Assembly: GCF_947488025.1 (NCBI RefSeq)
Contig: NZ_CANKYS010000001.1
Coordinates: forward strand, 248,001 to 312,000
Source of the DNA: an uncultured Nocardioides sp.
GTDB taxonomy: Bacteria; Actinomycetota; Actinomycetes; Propionibacteriales; Nocardioidaceae
Direction of reading: 5' to 3'
Length of the DNA stretch: 64,000 nucleotides
Shown: positions 1-8,132 of the stretch, one piece after another
How the letters are laid out: each line of letters starts with the position of its first letter
Numbering within the stretch: position 1 is the stretch's first letter
Position numbers and translations under genes: made by a program
Notes under the pieces: generated by a model
Told to the model about the DNA's origin: nothing
The model's input: only the letters and a program-made list of their open reading frames with translations
Database searches by the model: none

Positions 1-213
1 GACCTCGGCCAGACCATCGTCATGGTCACCCACGACCCGCTTGCGGCCGCGCACGCCGACCGGGTCGTGCTCCTCACCGACGGCCGCGTCATCGAGGAGA
101 TCGCCGACCCCACCGCCTCGGCTATCGCCGACCGGATGCTCCAGCTCGACACCGAGGCGGACGACCGCCCCTACACCGCTGCTTCCAGCACCGACACCCA
201 CCCGGAGGGCTGA
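1..213 (+). CDS. ABC transporter ATP-binding protein, C-terminal end (5' part outside window)
   Basis: Only the last 70 codons are in the window, open from base 1. They encode the end of a nucleotide-binding domain: the H-loop segment TIVMVTHDP followed by AAHADRVVLLTDGRVIE, the usual C-terminal strand of MacB/LolD-type ATPases. The Walker motifs lie upstream. The stop is 3 nt before the ATG of the FtsX-type permease, so the two are almost certainly one operon and one transporter; the ATPase would power the permease at the inner face of the membrane. Substrate unknown; this family includes exporters and mechanotransmission complexes. Confidence 0.85.
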   Translation, partial: DLGQTIVMVTHDPLAAAHADRVVLLTDGRVIEEIADPTASAIADRMLQLDTEADDRPYTAASSTDTHPEG

Positions 214-216
214 CCC

Positions 217-2748
217 ATGCTCCGCCTCGTCCTCAAGCAGACCATGGCCCACCGCGGCCGGCTGCTGCTCACCTTCGCCGCCATCACTCTCGGCGTGACG
301 TTCGTCGTCGGCACCCTCGTGCTCACCGACACCTCCCGCAAGGTGTTCGACGACCAGTTCCGTGACGCCAGTACCGAGGTCGACATCGTCGTCCGCGACG
401 CCGTCGCCTTCGACGCCGCCATGGGAGTCGAGGTCGAACGCGACCCCCTCGACCCCCAGCTCGCAGCCCGCGCCGCCACCCTGCCCGGCGTCGACCAGGC
501 CATCCCCGTCGTCAAGGGAACCGGACTCCTCATCACCGACGGCAAGGCGATCGTGCCCGCAGGCCCCTCCATGCTGAGCTCGTGGACCGGCGTCGACGGG
601 TTCACCCTCCGTGACGGCCGCGCACCCGGCGACGCGGACCAGGTCGTCATCGACGCCGCCACCGCGACCGCACACGACATCACTGTCGGCGACACCGTCC
701 GGGTTCAGGCCGACCGTGAGGCCGACCTCCGGGTCGTCGGACTCGTCGGCTTCGGCGAGTCCGACGGCCTGCCCGACACCACCGTCGCCCTCACCAGCCT
801 GCCCACCGCCCAGCGTCTCCTGCGACTCGGCGACGGCATCTCGCAGATCGACGTCATCGCAGCCGACGGCACCGCGACCTCGGGCGTGACCGAGGACCTC
901 CGCGCCGCCCTCGGCGCCGACGTCGACGTGGAGGCCAGCCAGGACACGGCCGCCGCGAGCGCGGCAGCTGCCAAGTCCCAGCTCGGCTTCATCACCGGCG
1001 CACTGCTCGCGCTCGCCGGAGCGGCCCTGGTGATCGGAGCGTTCCTCATCGCCAACACCTTCTCCGTGCTGGTCACCCAGCGCACCCGCGAGCTCGCCGT
1101 CATGCGCGCAGCCGGAGCCACCGGCCGCCAGGTCATGACCTCCATCCTCGGCGAGGCCACCGTCCTCGGCATCGCCGGCGCCCTGGCCGGCACCGGTGCG
1201 GGTCTCGTCGCCGCCACCGGGCTCCGCTCCCTGTTGGACGCAGCCGGCGCGACCGTCCCGGACGGCCCGACCGTCCTGTCGGCCCGCACCCTGATCGTCG
1301 CGCTGGCCGTCGGGATCGGCGTCACGCTCATCGCCGCCTTCGGTGCCGCTCGTCGCGCGGCCCGCATCTCCCCGGTGATGGCCATGCGCGAAGGCGCTCT
1401 CGGCACGGCCGGCGGCCGGGGTCGTATCCGCGCCGCTGTCGGCGTCACGTTCACGGCCGTGGGAGTCGCCGCGCTCAGCGTCGGCGGCGCAGCCGAGTCG
1501 ATGCCGGCACTCGGCGCCGGCACTGCCGCGCTGGTGGCCGGGATGGTCGCCCTCGCCCCGATGGTCGCGCCCGCCGTGGTGAACCTGATCGGCCGCGGAC
1601 TGAGCGCCATCACCGGCCGCAGCGTGCCTGCGGGTTTGGCTCGAGAGGCCGCCCGCCGGGCGCCGCGGCGCACCGGAGCGACCGTGATGGCGCTGGCGCT
1701 CAGCCTCGCGCTGGTGGTGTTCGTCTCCGTCGTCGGTGCCTCGGTGCGCGCGGCTCTGCAGTCCGGCTTCGACGAGGCCATCACCGCGGAGCTGGTGGTG
1801 GAGAGCGCACGCGGCGAGATGCTCGGCGGCCTCGGACCCACGACCCTGAAGACGATCGAGGACCTGGACGAGGTCGGCACGGTCTCGCCCCTGCGGTTCG
1901 GGCACTGGAAGGACTCCGGTGCCACCCGTGCCCTCACCGCGCTCGACCCCACGACGATCGATGACGTGACCGACGTCGACATGGTCGAAGGCAGCCTGAC
2001 CGACCTGCGCGACGGGGTGGTCATCACCGAACGCCAGGCAACCGAGCGCGGCCTCACCGTGGGCGACACCCTTGGCATGACGTTCGCCCGCACGGGGACA
2101 GTCAAGGTGCCCGTCGTCGGACTCATCGACGACGACGACGCGAAAGCGTTGAGCACCGACTACCTGGTCTCGCTCGCCAGCTACCGCGACTGGTTCACCG
2201 AGCGTGTCGACGCCAGCCTCCTGGTGCGCCCCAGCTCCGGAACCAGCGTCCACGACGCCCGGCTCGCGCTCGAGGACGCCCTCGAGGGCATGCCGACGGT
2301 CGAGGTACGAGACCAGGCCAGCGCGGCCGAGGCGCGAACCGCGTCCCTGGACGGCATTCTCACGCTGATCACTGCCGTGCTGATGCTGACCGTGCTGATC
2401 GCCATGCTGGGCATCACCAACACGCTGGCGCTGTCCATCATCGAACGCACCCGCGAGCTCGGGCTGCTTCGAGCGGTCGGGATGACGCGGCGTCAGTTGC
2501 GCACCATGATCCGCACCGAGTCCCTGCTCATCGCCGTCGCCGGCCTGCTCGTCGGAACCACGATCGGCGTCGCAACCAGCGCCTTGTTCGTACGCGGCAT
2601 CGCTCAGGGAGGCGACCTGCACCTGCGGGTCCCCACCACCGGGCTCGTGCTCGTGGGTGCCGTGGCCCTCGTGGTCGGAACCGTCGGCGGGCTGGCGCCC
2701 GCTCGCCGTGCCGCCCGGCTGGAGGTGCTCACCGCCATCCGCGAGTGA
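217..2748 (+). CDS. ABC transporter permease, MacB/FtsX-like, two FtsX domains
   Basis: An 843-residue membrane protein with the layout of large actinobacterial MacB/YknZ-type permeases. There is one N-terminal membrane segment (about residues 14-34), a long extracytoplasmic MacB-like periplasmic core, an FtsX domain with three to four helices (about 255-390), a second core, and a final FtsX domain (about 715-840) containing the family motif IIERTRELGLLRAVGMTRRQ. The same motif appears after the first block as VTQRTRELAVMRAAGATGRQ, so the protein is an internal duplication. A GGAGG ribosome binding site precedes the ATG, 3 nt after the ATPase stop. Substrate cannot be inferred; such pairs export lipids, peptides or drugs, or act on the cell wall. 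Confidence 0.9.
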   Translation: MLRLVLKQTMAHRGRLLLTFAAITLGVTFVVGTLVLTDTSRKVFDDQFRDASTEVDIVVRDAVAFDAAMGVEVERDPLDPQLAARAATLPGVDQAIPVVKGTGLLITDGKAIVPAGPSMLSSWTGVDGFTLRDGRAPGDADQVVIDAATATAHDITVGDTVRVQADREADLRVVGLVGFGESDGLPDTTVALTSLPTAQRLLRLGDGISQIDVIAADGTATSGVTEDLRAALGADVDVEASQDTAAASAAAAKSQLGFITGALLALAGAALVIGAFLIANTFSVLVTQRTRELAVMRAAGATGRQVMTSILGEATVLGIAGALAGTGAGLVAATGLRSLLDAAGATVPDGPTVLSARTLIVALAVGIGVTLIAAFGAARRAARISPVMAMREGALGTAGGRGRIRAAVGVTFTAVGVAALSVGGAAESMPALGAGTAALVAGMVALAPMVAPAVVNLIGRGLSAITGRSVPAGLAREAARRAPRRTGATVMALALSLALVVFVSVVGASVRAALQSGFDEAITAELVVESARGEMLGGLGPTTLKTIEDLDEVGTVSPLRFGHWKDSGATRALTALDPTTIDDVTDVDMVEGSLTDLRDGVVITERQATERGLTVGDTLGMTFARTGTVKVPVVGLIDDDDAKALSTDYLVSLASYRDWFTERVDASLLVRPSSGTSVHDARLALEDALEGMPTVEVRDQASAAEARTASLDGILTLITAVLMLTVLIAMLGITNTLALSIIERTRELGLLRAVGMTRRQLRTMIRTESLLIAVAGLLVGTTIGVATSALFVRGIAQGGDLHLRVPTTGLVLVGAVALVVGTVGGLAPARRAARLEVLTAIRE

Positions 2749-2781
2749 CCGCCTCCGCTCACACCGCAAGCCCCCCATGCA

Positions 2782-2830
2782 GCCGGGTTCTGCACCACCC
2801 CGCACGCCCCCTTCAGGTGCAGAACCCGGC
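2782..2830 (+). terminator. Perfect 15-bp inverted repeat, terminator-like
   Basis: GCCGGGTTCTGCACC (2782-2796) is exactly complementary to GGTGCAGAACCCGGC (2816-2830), with a 19-nt loop, followed by a T-richer stretch. It lies 33 nt past the permease stop and before the GNAT gene. It probably ends or attenuates the transporter transcript; an operator role is possible. Confidence 0.55.
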
Positions 2831-2871
2831 GTTCTTCCCGACGCGACAACCGACCCGTACAGGAGATCCCC

Positions 2872-3381
2872 ATGACCGACCAGCTGAACGCCTTCAGCAC
2901 CGCCACCAGCACCGTCACCATCCGACGTGCCGGCGTGGAGGACGCCGACGACGTCCGGACTCTGCTCATGGAGCTCGCCACGCACGAGAACTCCGCCGAT
3001 GCCGTCCACGCCACCCGCGAGGACTGGGGCCGCATGCTCGCCGACCCGTCCGTGGTGGTACTCCTCGCCGTCACCGCTGGACAGCCCGTCGGGTACGTCA
3101 GCGGCACCCGTCAGCTCAACCTGTGGCAGGGCCGCGACGTCTTCGCCATGGACGACCTCTACGTCCGCCCCCAGGTCCGCGACCGCGGCATCGGCGGACA
3201 GCTCATGGCCGCCCTGGCGCAGCACGTGAGCCCCGAGCAGTCCCTCGTCACATGGGGCGTCAACCAGGACAACGACGCCGGCCAGCGCTTCTACCAGCGA
3301 CTGGGAGCCACGCTCCGCACCAAGGTCGTCGCCGCCTGGCGACCCGACGCCTACACCCGCTACCTGCAGGACCGGGCATGA
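2872..3381 (+). CDS. GNAT family N-acetyltransferase
   Basis: A 169-residue single-domain protein. The acetyl-CoA binding segment (motif A) reads VRPQVRDRGIGGQLMAALA, with the Q/R-x-x-G-x-G/A signature, and the C-terminal part has the NQDNDAGQRFYQRLGA pattern seen in GNAT motif B. The ATG is preceded by AGGAG at 2861-2865. The last codons overlap the next gene by ATGA, so it is translationally coupled to the GNAT-hydrolase fusion. Acceptor substrate unknown; it could be an amine, an antibiotic or a protein. Confidence 0.85.
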   Translation: MTDQLNAFSTATSTVTIRRAGVEDADDVRTLLMELATHENSADAVHATREDWGRMLADPSVVVLLAVTAGQPVGYVSGTRQLNLWQGRDVFAMDDLYVRPQVRDRGIGGQLMAALAQHVSPEQSLVTWGVNQDNDAGQRFYQRLGATLRTKVVAAWRPDAYTRYLQDRA

Positions 3382-4763
3382 CCGCCACCGATGCACCCCG
3401 GCTGCTCCTGCGCGAGCTCGACCAACGCGACACCCACACCCTCCAGGCGCTGCTCGAGGCTGACGCGGGCTACGCACGCCGCGTCACCGGGGCCCCGGCA
3501 AGCCCGCACGCGGCGGTCGACCTGCTCGAGGGGCGGCCACCCGGTCTGCCGGCTGAGCACAAGGTGGTGCTCGGGGCGTACGACCACACCGGTGACCTGG
3601 TCGCCGTCGTCGACGTGCTGCGCGGGTGGCCCGACGCGCACACGGCACACATCGGACTCCTCCAGACCCATCCAGCCCACCAACGGCGCGGTGTCGGCCG
3701 TCGCACCCACGACCTGCTGCTCGACTGGGTCGCCCGTTGGCCCGAGGTCCAACGTCTGCGGGCCACCATCGTCGCCACCAACGCCCCGTTCGCCGACCCG
3801 TTCTGGACCACGATGGGCTACCGACCGGGCGAGACAGCCACGCCGTACCTGGCCGGCGAGGAGCCGACCACCGCGCTGGCATGGACCCGTGACCTTCCCA
3901 CCACTCCGAGCCCGGAACGCTTCGCCGACGTCGGGGACGTGACGCTGTGCTACCAGACCTTCGGCGACCCGGCGTCACCCCCGATGCTTCTCATCATGGG
4001 GCTGGGTTTCCAGCTCGTGCACTGGCCCGACGCGTTCTGCCGGCAGCTGGCAGATCAAGGACTTCACGTGGTCCGGTTCGACAACCGCGACGCGGGACGG
4101 TCGACCCACCTGCCCGGCGGGACGTACACGCTCGACGACATGGCTGACGACGCCGTCGGGCTCCTCGACCACCTCGGAGTTGCGACCGCGCACGTCGTCG
4201 GAGCCTCGCTCGGCGCCATGGTGGCGCAGCTGATGGCGATCCGGCGCCCGGACCGGGTGGCCTCGCTCGCATCACTGATGTCGACGAGCGGCCAGCGCGG
4301 GAAGGGTCGCACCTCCCCGCTGATCTTCCGTCACCTCCTCACCCGCCGTCCACGCACGGAGGAGGAAGCCGTCGAACGCCGGGTCCGGATCTTCCGGGCC
4401 GTCGGGTCCACCGGACTCGCCCAGGACCTCGACGAGCTGCGACGGGCGACCGTCGAGGCGTTCCGACGCGACCCCGACGCCCGCGACGGACGCCGAAGGC
4501 AGCAGCGGGCGGTGCGGACCGCTTCGGACCGCACCCGCGCGCTCGCGCGCCTCGACGTGCCCACCGTGGTCATCCACGGCAGCGCCGACCCCATGTGCCA
4601 CCCCTCCGGCGGGCGCGCGACCGCAGCCGCCATCCCCGGCGCTCGACTCGAGATCATCGAAGGCATGGGCCACGACCTGCCCCCTGCCGCCTGGCCGCTC
4701 ATCATCACCGCCCTCACCCACAACGCCCGGACGGCCGACCCCCAGCCCGGGGGCCCCCGATGA
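3378..4763 (+). CDS. Fusion protein: GNAT acetyltransferase + alpha/beta hydrolase
   Basis: Translation from the ATG that overlaps the preceding stop (ATGA) gives 461 residues. Residues about 1-175 are a GNAT domain with the acetyl-CoA loop HPAHQRRGVGRRTHDLLLDW. Residues about 185-461 are an alpha/beta hydrolase: oxyanion-side motif LLIMGLGFQLVHW, conserved RFDNRDAGRST, nucleophile elbow GASLGA, an acid in HGSADPM and the catalytic His in GMGHDLP, so the hydrolase looks intact. Hydrolases with the RFDNRDxG pattern usually stand alone. The frame stays open further upstream, but that part overlaps the previous GNAT gene and lacks any domain, so I start at 3378. The fusion suggests two steps on one substrate, but this is inference. 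Confidence 0.82.
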   Translation: MTATDAPRLLLRELDQRDTHTLQALLEADAGYARRVTGAPASPHAAVDLLEGRPPGLPAEHKVVLGAYDHTGDLVAVVDVLRGWPDAHTAHIGLLQTHPAHQRRGVGRRTHDLLLDWVARWPEVQRLRATIVATNAPFADPFWTTMGYRPGETATPYLAGEEPTTALAWTRDLPTTPSPERFADVGDVTLCYQTFGDPASPPMLLIMGLGFQLVHWPDAFCRQLADQGLHVVRFDNRDAGRSTHLPGGTYTLDDMADDAVGLLDHLGVATAHVVGASLGAMVAQLMAIRRPDRVASLASLMSTSGQRGKGRTSPLIFRHLLTRRPRTEEEAVERRVRIFRAVGSTGLAQDLDELRRATVEAFRRDPDARDGRRRQQRAVRTASDRTRALARLDVPTVVIHGSADPMCHPSGGRATAAAIPGARLEIIEGMGHDLPPAAWPLIITALTHNARTADPQPGGPR

Positions 4764-4993
4764 TGCGCAACACCCCGCGGGCCTTCGTCGGGACCGTGAT
4801 GTTCCGCCTGGAAGACCCGCCCGGTGTTGGGGTCTGTGAAGCGGTCGAGCGGCACGTGGGCAACCTGCCCGGTGTCAGCTTCTGCGACGTCGACGAGGCT
4901 GCCGGGCTCCTCATCGTCACCGCTCGCGAGCCGGTGGAGCGCGCCGAGGTGCTGGCAGTCCTGGACCGGCTCGACTGCCGGGTGGCCCAGTGA
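4760..4993 (+). CDS. Small heavy-metal-associated (HMA)-fold-like protein
   Basis: A 77-residue protein starting at an ATG that overlaps the previous stop (ATGATG), so it is translationally coupled. The sequence VCEAVERHVGNLPGVSFCDV followed by GLLIVTAREPVERAEVLAVL has the beta-alpha-beta-beta-alpha-beta spacing of HMA/ferredoxin-like domains. The metal-binding CxxC is absent, although two isolated cysteines remain. It may bind a ligand or partner other than a metal. The position as last gene of a run of + strand genes suggests it belongs to the same unit as the acetyltransferases. Function unknown. Confidence 0.65.
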   Translation: MMRNTPRAFVGTVMFRLEDPPGVGVCEAVERHVGNLPGVSFCDVDEAAGLLIVTAREPVERAEVLAVLDRLDCRVAQ

Positions 4994-5072
4994 CCGACAC
5001 GCCCGCAGAGAACCTCACAGATCCAGGGGAAAGCTGCGGCAGCAATCCTGTTCCGGTGTCGGGCCGTCTCGG

Positions 5073-5078
5073 TAAGGT
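5073..5078 (+). promoter_or_regulatory. -10 box (TAAGGT) for the LuxR-type regulator
   Basis: TAAGGT ends 6 nt before the GTG start at 5085, matching the TANNNT boxes seen before many genes in this window. Transcription would begin at or next to the start codon. No clear -35 was identified. Confidence 0.5.
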
Positions 5079-5084
5079 GCCGCC

Positions 5085-7826
5085 GTGCTGAGGGGACGGG
5101 AGGCCGAGCAGTCAGCATTGCGCGCGCTCGTCGAACGCGCCGCAGCCGGCGACGGAGCCGCGTTGGTCCTCCGCGGCCAGCCGGGCGTCGGGAAGTCCGC
5201 ACTGCTCGACGACGCGGTCACGACCGCCCGGGACGCGGTTGACGGTAGAGGTGTGACCGTCCTCCGCACGCGCGGTGTCGAGTCCGAAGCTCCTTTGCCC
5301 TTCGCTGCGCTGCACCGGCTGCTGCGTCCGGTGCTCGGGCGCCTCGACAGCATCCCAGCCCCCCAGGCGCGCGCGCTGCGCGCCGCCTTCGGTGAAGAAG
5401 CCGAGGGTGCTGGCGACCGGCACCTGGTCTACCTCGCCACACTGAACCTGCTCTCCGAGGTCGGCGGAGACGAACCCGTCCTCGGAGTCGTCGACGACGC
5501 CCACTGGCTCGACGACGCCTCCGCTGCAGCGCTGCTGTTCGTGGCACGACGACTCGAGGGGGAAGCGGTCGCCTTGATGTTCGCCATCCGTGACGACGAG
5601 GCCGGCGCCTTCGACACCCCGGACCTCACGACCATCACCATCGCTGGCGTCGCCGCCACCGCTGCCGGGGAGCTCATCGCCGACCAGGCCGCCGCTCCGA
5701 TCGCTGCGCATGTACTCGAAGAGCTCCTCGACGTCACCGACGGCAACCCTCTCGGTCTCATCGAGCTGAGCGGTGCGCTCACCCCAGACCAGCTCACCGG
5801 ACACCAACGCCTCCCCGAACGCCTTCCGCTCACCGAACGGGTCGAGCGCGCGTTCCTGGACCGCTACCGCAAGCTCGATGCCGCAGCCCAGACCGTGCTG
5901 CTGGTCGTCGCCGCCGACGACTCCGGCCACCCCGCCACCGTCGCCCGGGCTGCGGCCGCCCTCGGCGCACCCGAGGAAGCGTTCGACACCGCCGAGGAGT
6001 CAGGACTGCTCCGCATCAGCACCGAGGGGCTGATGCTCCGCCACCCGCTCGTACGCTCCGCCATCTACGGAGCCGCCACGAGCTCTCGGCGCCGTCAGAC
6101 CCACCGGGCCCTTGCCGACGCCTTCGCAGGAACCGCTCACGAGGATCGTCGGGCCTGGCACCTGGCCGCGTCCGTCGATGGCCCGGACCCCGACGTCGTC
6201 GCAGCGCTCGACGAAGCCGCACAGCGCTCCAGCCGCCGCGGCGGCCACGAAGCAGCCGCCGCAGCATGGGCCCGGGCCGCGGAGCTCACCCTCGACCCCC
6301 ACGAACGCGCCCAACGGCTGCTGAACGCCGCCGGAGCCAACCTCGCCGCCGGACGCCCGCTCGAGACCGAGCTCCTCACCCGTGCTGCGCTCGTCGACGC
6401 CGACGACCCGCTCCTGCGAGCGGACCTCCTGCAGCTCCAGGGCCAGGTCGAGTGGAACACCCGCTCCCTGCACGACGGATACCGGATCGTGTGCCGCGCA
6501 GCGGCCACCGCCGCGCCCCACGACCCGGCCCACGCTCGCGTCCTCGCGATGCTCGCCTCGGCCCTGGCCTCGTTCGGCGCCCACGCAGTGGACACCCCTT
6601 CCCCCTCCACCATCGTCACCGCACCCGCGCCCGACGCGACCGTGGAGGAGCAGGCGGCCGATGCCCTGCTCCGCGGGTTCACCGCCGTCATCGACAACGA
6701 CTGGGCCAGCGCCGCCACGGCGTTGCGACGCGCCTGGGACCTCCCGCTGCCGGCCACAGCACCGGGCCTGATTCACGCCAACCTCGCCATCGCCACCATG
6801 CACCTGGGCGACGACGAACGAGCCATCCGGCTGCACGACCTGCAGCTCCAGCACGCCCGCGACGCCGGCGCCGTGAACATGATCGAGCACGCCCTGACCC
6901 GCGGCGTCGTGTTCCGCATCGCCACCGGGGCGTGGAGCGAGGCCTTCAAGGCCGCCCAGGAAGCGCTGCTACTGGACCGCAACCTGGGCCTCGACGAGCT
7001 CGCGGCGTTCCCGCTCGCCGAGCTCGCGGTCATCTCGGCGCTGCGCGGCGACCCGGCCGCCCCCCAGCGCCTGCGCGACCTCGACGCCGAGCTGGAACAA
7101 CACCCGCCGCACGGCGCCACGACCGGCCTGGTGCGCGGCCTGGCTCACTGGGCCGCAGCCCGCCAGCTCGACGTCACACCCGCCACGGCCCTGCACCACC
7201 TGCAGCAGATCGACCTGCCCGTGGCCCGCTGGCTGACCGCACTCGACCGCATCGAGACCGCCGTACGTGCCGACCGCCGAGACCTCGCCGACGCGTGGCT
7301 CGAAGAGATCCGCTGCTTCGCCGAAGGAACCGACATGGCGTGGGCCTGGGCCACCGTCCACCACGCCAGAGCCATCCTCGGGGACGGGGACGCCGAGGAG
7401 CACCTCACCAGCGCGCTGGACTGGCACGCCAAGTCCCCCCGCCTGCCCGCACGCGCACGCACCCAGCTCGCCCTTGGCGAGCACCTGCGCCGTCACCGCC
7501 GCCGTACCGCGGCTCGCGTCCCGCTGCGTGAAGCGCTCGACACGTTCGAGAGCCTCGGCGCTGCCAGCTGGGCCGAACGCGCACGCCAAGAGCTGCGAGC
7601 CTCCGGTGAAACTGCCCGCCGAGGCACCAACCTCGTCGCCAGCGACCTCACCCCACAGGAGTCACAGATCGCCGCCCTCGTACGAGAAGGGCTCAGCAAC
7701 AAGGACGTCGCGGCGCGGCTGTTCATCAGCCCCCGCACGGTCGACTTCCACCTTCGGAACGTCTACACGAAGCTGGGCATCACCTCACGCACCGAGCTCG
7801 CGGCACTCACCGTCGACCTCATGTGA
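5085..7826 (+). CDS. LuxR-family transcriptional regulator with AAA ATPase domain (LAL type)
   Basis: A 913-residue regulator of the large ATP-binding LuxR class. Residues 31-38 are the Walker A GQPGVGKS; the Walker B-like segment is GVVDDAHWLDD near residue 130. A long middle region is rich in alpha-helical, TPR-like repeats (about 350-830). The C-terminus is a LuxR helix-turn-helix: LTPQESQIAALVREGLSNKD and RLFISPRTVDFHLRNVYTKL. Such proteins activate nearby catabolic or secondary-metabolism genes after binding an inducer in the repeat domain. The GTG start lies 6 nt after a -10 box, so a leaderless mRNA is likely; no ribosome binding site is visible. Inducer and targets unknown; the downstream hydrolase fusion is a plausible target. 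Confidence 0.9.
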   Translation: MLRGREAEQSALRALVERAAAGDGAALVLRGQPGVGKSALLDDAVTTARDAVDGRGVTVLRTRGVESEAPLPFAALHRLLRPVLGRLDSIPAPQARALRAAFGEEAEGAGDRHLVYLATLNLLSEVGGDEPVLGVVDDAHWLDDASAAALLFVARRLEGEAVALMFAIRDDEAGAFDTPDLTTITIAGVAATAAGELIADQAAAPIAAHVLEELLDVTDGNPLGLIELSGALTPDQLTGHQRLPERLPLTERVERAFLDRYRKLDAAAQTVLLVVAADDSGHPATVARAAAALGAPEEAFDTAEESGLLRISTEGLMLRHPLVRSAIYGAATSSRRRQTHRALADAFAGTAHEDRRAWHLAASVDGPDPDVVAALDEAAQRSSRRGGHEAAAAAWARAAELTLDPHERAQRLLNAAGANLAAGRPLETELLTRAALVDADDPLLRADLLQLQGQVEWNTRSLHDGYRIVCRAAATAAPHDPAHARVLAMLASALASFGAHAVDTPSPSTIVTAPAPDATVEEQAADALLRGFTAVIDNDWASAATALRRAWDLPLPATAPGLIHANLAIATMHLGDDERAIRLHDLQLQHARDAGAVNMIEHALTRGVVFRIATGAWSEAFKAAQEALLLDRNLGLDELAAFPLAELAVISALRGDPAAPQRLRDLDAELEQHPPHGATTGLVRGLAHWAAARQLDVTPATALHHLQQIDLPVARWLTALDRIETAVRADRRDLADAWLEEIRCFAEGTDMAWAWATVHHARAILGDGDAEEHLTSALDWHAKSPRLPARARTQLALGEHLRRHRRRTAARVPLREALDTFESLGAASWAERARQELRASGETARRGTNLVASDLTPQESQIAALVREGLSNKDVAARLFISPRTVDFHLRNVYTKLGITSRTELAALTVDLM

Positions 7827-7954
7827 GTCCCAGCACTGCAGACCCGTCCTCGCAGCGCCACGTGCGCCGGCGAACTCCCCGGTGATTTCCCCGGCGCGAC
7901 CGGGCTTCCCCACAGAACACGATGGTGCCTCCACCCACCACCGAGGAGACCGTC

Positions 7955-8092
7955 ATGACCGCCAACCTGCTCATCCACACCGCCGCCAACCACGAGATCC
8001 GCCGTCGGCTGAACGAAGCCGACGAAGCTCGACAGTCCCGCCTGGCGCGGGGACCCCGCCGCTGGCCCACCCGCCCGCGCGGACGTCGCTGA
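7955..8092 (+). CDS. Small basic hypothetical protein, 45 residues
   Basis: An ATG at 7955 with a good ribosome binding site (GAGGAG at 7942-7947) opens a 45-codon frame ending TGA at 8090-8092. The product begins MTANLLIHTAANHEIRRRLN and ends in an Arg/Pro-rich tail. It has no membrane segment. The N-terminal half is helix-forming and charged. It occupies most of the 306-bp gap between the LuxR regulator and the isochorismatase fusion. Not recognised; the strong ribosome binding site and lack of competing frames are the only support. Confidence 0.5.
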   Translation: MTANLLIHTAANHEIRRRLNEADEARQSRLARGPRRWPTRPRGRR

Positions 8093-8132
8093 CCCCATCC
8101 CGGCCGACGCGGCCGCCTCACAGGAGCCCTAC

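Noticed and set aside
2745..3377. N-terminal extension of the GNAT-hydrolase fusion
   Set aside because: The in-frame upstream codons overlap the separate GNAT gene in another frame and encode Arg/His/Pro-rich sequence. The coupled ATG at 3378 fits better.
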